This document shows positions 6,414-7,783 of a stretch of 7,783 bases of DNA, piece after piece. Positions within the stretch are counted from its first letter, which is position 1. Every line of letters starts with the position of its first letter. The notes under the pieces are model-generated. The model was not told the DNA's origin and ran no database searches. It saw nothing but the letters and a program-made list of their open reading frames with translations. The translations under genes and the position numbers were made by a program. This DNA comes from an uncultured Eggerthella sp. (GTDB lineage Bacteria > Actinomycetota > Coriobacteriia > Coriobacteriales > Eggerthellaceae): the NCBI GenBank assembly GCA_902470405.1, contig CABRGJ010000034.1, positions 1 through 7,783 of the forward strand, given 5' to 3'.

Positions 6414-6869
6414 ATGTTGAAGGTGAGATCTGAAAAGCTCCTCATCATCGCAGCGGTGGTTTGGCTGATCGCGGGTATCAATATTTTGCGTCTGGGCATT
6501 GGAGCCATCGTCGATATCGATGCGATCGTTCTTCATCTGGCGTTGGGCATCGCTGTGACCTTCTTGCTCTTCCATATGATGTTCACGAAGTTGGTGGACA
6601 AGCAATCGACGCGCATCCGTGCGTACGGCAATGAACCCACCTGCGCATTCGCGTTCTTCGATGTGAAAGGCTACGTGATGATGGCCATCATGATGGGTGG
6701 AGGTATCGCATTGCGTGAATTTGGCATCATCCCTGAATGGATCGTCGCCTTCATGTATACAGGAATCGGCGCGGCGCTTGCACTGGCTGGCATCGGATTC
6801 GTGCTGCATTATTTGAGGCGCGGCGGATCGATCACATGCCCCATCACAAAGAAGACACGCCTTGCATGA
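6414..6869 (+). CDS. Uncharacterised four-helix membrane protein (151 aa)
   Basis: I cannot name this family, though the sequence has the look of a conserved small integral membrane protein found in anaerobic Gram-positives. The start at ATG 6414 follows GAGGGGG (6403-6409); the frame is open upstream to 6312 but those residues are polar, unlike the rest, and lack a ribosome binding site. Four hydrophobic helices lie at about residues 8-29, 36-57, 86-103 and 107-133. A polar loop at 58-85 contains KQSTRIRAYG and FFDVKGY. Other notable patches are VWLIAGINILRLG (16-28), the LREFG-IPEW link between helices 3 and 4 (100-109) and YTGIGAALALAGIGF (115-129). The C-terminus is basic (LRRGG, TKKTRLA) and probably cytoplasmic. 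No catalytic, metal-binding or transporter signature is evident. It may share a transcript with the acetyltransferase 78 bp downstream. Confidence 0.8.
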   Translation: MLKVRSEKLLIIAAVVWLIAGINILRLGIGAIVDIDAIVLHLALGIAVTFLLFHMMFTKLVDKQSTRIRAYGNEPTCAFAFFDVKGYVMMAIMMGGGIALREFGIIPEWIVAFMYTGIGAALALAGIGFVLHYLRRGGSITCPITKKTRLA

Positions 6870-6947
6870 TCCTGCGCGTGCCCTTAGTCTCTTACTACGA
6901 TAAAGAACAAAGTTAAACCGGCTCAACGGACAGGGGTAGCTGCTCGT

Positions 6948-7397
6948 ATGGATGTTACATTCAAATTCGCAGGCAACAAAGAGGACGCCTACGAGGTTCG
7001 TCGTCGAGTGTTCGTCGATGAGCAGGAATTCGTGGAAGAATTCGATGCGATCGATGAAGACCCGCGCATGATCCATCTCACTATGTATTGCGATGGGAAG
7101 CTGGCGGGTTGCGCACGTTTATTTCCGTCTGATATCGAGCCGAAGATCGCTACTGAAAAGGGACTTTGGGTGCTCGGTCGTTTCGCGATCTTTCCCGAGT
7201 ATCGCAAATACGGTCTTGGAACGAAGGTCTTACAGGCCAGTGAAGAAGAAGCGATCCGCCATGGGGCGACGCGTGCGGTCTTACATGCGCAGTGTCGCGT
7301 GATCCCGTTTTACGAGAAGAGTGGTTATGCTGCATTTGGTCCGGTCGAGTTCGAAGAGCATGTCGAACACCAGTGGATGAAGAAGGACCTCGCTTGA
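6948..7397 (+). CDS. GNAT-family N-acetyltransferase (YjcF/ElaA-like)
   Basis: The 149-residue product has the GNAT fold and should transfer an acetyl group from acetyl-CoA to an amine of unknown identity in the cytoplasm. The N-terminal part carries RRRVFVDEQEFVEEFD (18-33), typical of the YjcF/ElaA branch. The central strand and pyrophosphate-binding loop are LGRFAIFPEYRKYGLG (76-91), where R-K-Y-G-L-G fits the R/Q-x-x-G-x-G motif for coenzyme A. FYEKSGY at 121-127 holds Tyr122 at the position of the usual general-acid tyrosine, and the end H-x-W-M-K-K (141-146) is also typical. Length is normal. The start at 6948 has only a moderate site, AGGGG about 11 nt upstream. The neighbours give no hint of the substrate; small-molecule amine or polyamine acetylation is possible. 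Confidence 0.9.
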   Translation: MDVTFKFAGNKEDAYEVRRRVFVDEQEFVEEFDAIDEDPRMIHLTMYCDGKLAGCARLFPSDIEPKIATEKGLWVLGRFAIFPEYRKYGLGTKVLQASEEEAIRHGATRAVLHAQCRVIPFYEKSGYAAFGPVEFEEHVEHQWMKKDLA

Positions 7398-7486
7398 TCA
7401 TCAGCTTTGTCTGATACGACGTAGGGTCTGCGCCGATCGATCGACCGCTTGTCGATTACGTGCCGGCGATATCAAACTCGAATCGT
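7398..7486. other. Convergent intergenic gap with weak hairpins
   Basis: The gap separates the acetyltransferase and the Rrf2-type gene, which end facing each other. Two short stems are visible: ATCAG/CTGAT (7400-7404, 7411-7415) and ATCGAC/GTCGAT (7440-7445, 7451-7456). Neither is followed by a U-tract on either strand, so I do not call a terminator. Confidence 0.4.
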
Positions 7487-7783
7487 TCAGATCACATAAT
7501 CATTGCCCGCAAGATCAGGGATTGCCAGATCAGCGATGGTGACCGAATCCAAATAACTATCGACTACTTTTTCGAGGCCAGTCCAGAACCGAGCTGTGCG
7601 GCAGGCGCTCAGACGATCGCAGCGCTCGCCATCGGTATTGCTGCACGGAATGGGCGCAACATCCCCTTCAACTGCGCGGATTACATCACCTGCTGTAATC
7701 TCACCAGCGGGTTTTGCTAATTGATAGCCGCCATTCTTTCCACGCACGCTCGTAAGAACGCCTGCAACGACGAGCGTGCGTGG
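7487..7783 (-). CDS. Rrf2-family transcriptional regulator, C-terminal part (5' end beyond right edge)
   Basis: The frame enters from the right edge, so the N-terminal helices of the DNA-binding domain are missing and the 98 visible residues are a fragment. An in-frame GTG at 7745-7747 is internal and not the true start. The wing region LTSVRGKNGGYQLAKP (10-25) and EITAGDVIRAVEGD (28-41) are the family signature. Three cysteines follow in the order C-X7-C-X5-C (fragment residues 47, 55 and 61), then RFW and a dimerisation helix. Rrf2 proteins such as IscR and NsrR bind [Fe-S] clusters through three cysteines spaced C-X5-C-X5-C or similar, while others, such as CymR, work through partners. Fe-S or redox sensing is therefore possible here but not shown. 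No target gene is visible in the window. Confidence 0.88.
   Translation of the reverse strand, partial: PRTLVVAGVLTSVRGKNGGYQLAKPAGEITAGDVIRAVEGDVAPIPCSNTDGERCDRLSACRTARFWTGLEKVVDSYLDSVTIADLAIPDLAGNDYVI
7740..7783. repeat. Perfect 14-bp inverted repeat at the right edge
   Basis: CCACGCACGCTCGT (7740-7753) and ACGAGCGTGCGTGG (7770-7783) are exact reverse complements with a 16-bp spacer. The right arm ends exactly at the last base given, so the repeat may continue outside. It lies inside the coding region for the Rrf2 wing. It may be a natural hairpin or a fold-back assembly artefact. Confidence 0.9.

Noticed and set aside
6297..7076. 259-codon - strand frame covering the four-helix protein and the start of the acetyltransferase
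   Set aside because: Antisense to two genes with good starts and recognisable features; composition rich in His, Cys, Asp and Arg suggests a shadow.
7460..7720. 86-codon + strand frame opposite the Rrf2 gene
   Set aside because: The - strand frame has the clear Rrf2 wing motif and cysteine set; the + frame has none and no ribosome binding site.
1..7783. Frequent GATC and CGATCG words across the window
   Set aside because: They occur mostly inside coding regions as Ile, Asp, Ala and Ser codon pairs and look like codon and dinucleotide preference rather than an array; a count against a shuffled-codon background would be needed to say more.

Overview
The window looks like ordinary chromosomal DNA from a Gram-positive bacterium. 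The evidence is the BceAB-type peptide-antibiotic transporter, strong GGAGG-like ribosome binding sites, and intermediate base composition with many TCG, CGT and GAT codons. A Coriobacteriia-like actinobacterium or a clostridial relative would fit, but nothing here fixes the taxon. I see no phage genes, insertion sequences, CRISPR arrays, tRNAs or rRNAs.

Region 1 (1-3252, + strand) is a peptide-antibiotic resistance/sensing locus. The left edge carries what is probably the last codons of a sensor kinase. A three-half-site operator-like motif lies across its stop codon. It is followed by a 41-residue single-span membrane peptide, a BceA-type ATPase and a BceB-type 10-helix permease. The last three genes are packed with 4-nt and overlapping junctions, so they are probably one operon, closed by a good intrinsic terminator at 3213-3252. 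The expected logic is that the permease senses or removes a peptide antibiotic bound to a lipid II cycle intermediate, and a kinase/regulator pair switches on the operon through the upstream operator.

Region 2 (3256-6246, - strand) holds two unrelated secondary transporters in the same orientation, 237 bp apart: an AGCS alanine/glycine:cation symporter and a DAACS glutamate/aspartate/dicarboxylate:cation symporter. Together they suggest a life based partly on amino-acid uptake. The first converges on the BceAB operon.

Region 3 (6247-7397, + strand) begins with a divergent control region of 167 bp. It is followed by an uncharacterised four-helix membrane protein and a GNAT acetyltransferase.

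Region 4 (7398-7783) is a convergent gap followed by the 5'-truncated end of an Rrf2-family regulator on the - strand, with three cysteines that may hold an Fe-S cluster. The last 14 bases of the window are a perfect inverted copy of a segment 16 bp away. That is either a hairpin inside the gene or a fold-back artefact at a contig end.

I did not find a clearly new multi-gene system. The least explained items are the small peptide coupled to the BceAB genes, the phased operator, the four-helix protein and the edge inverted repeat.
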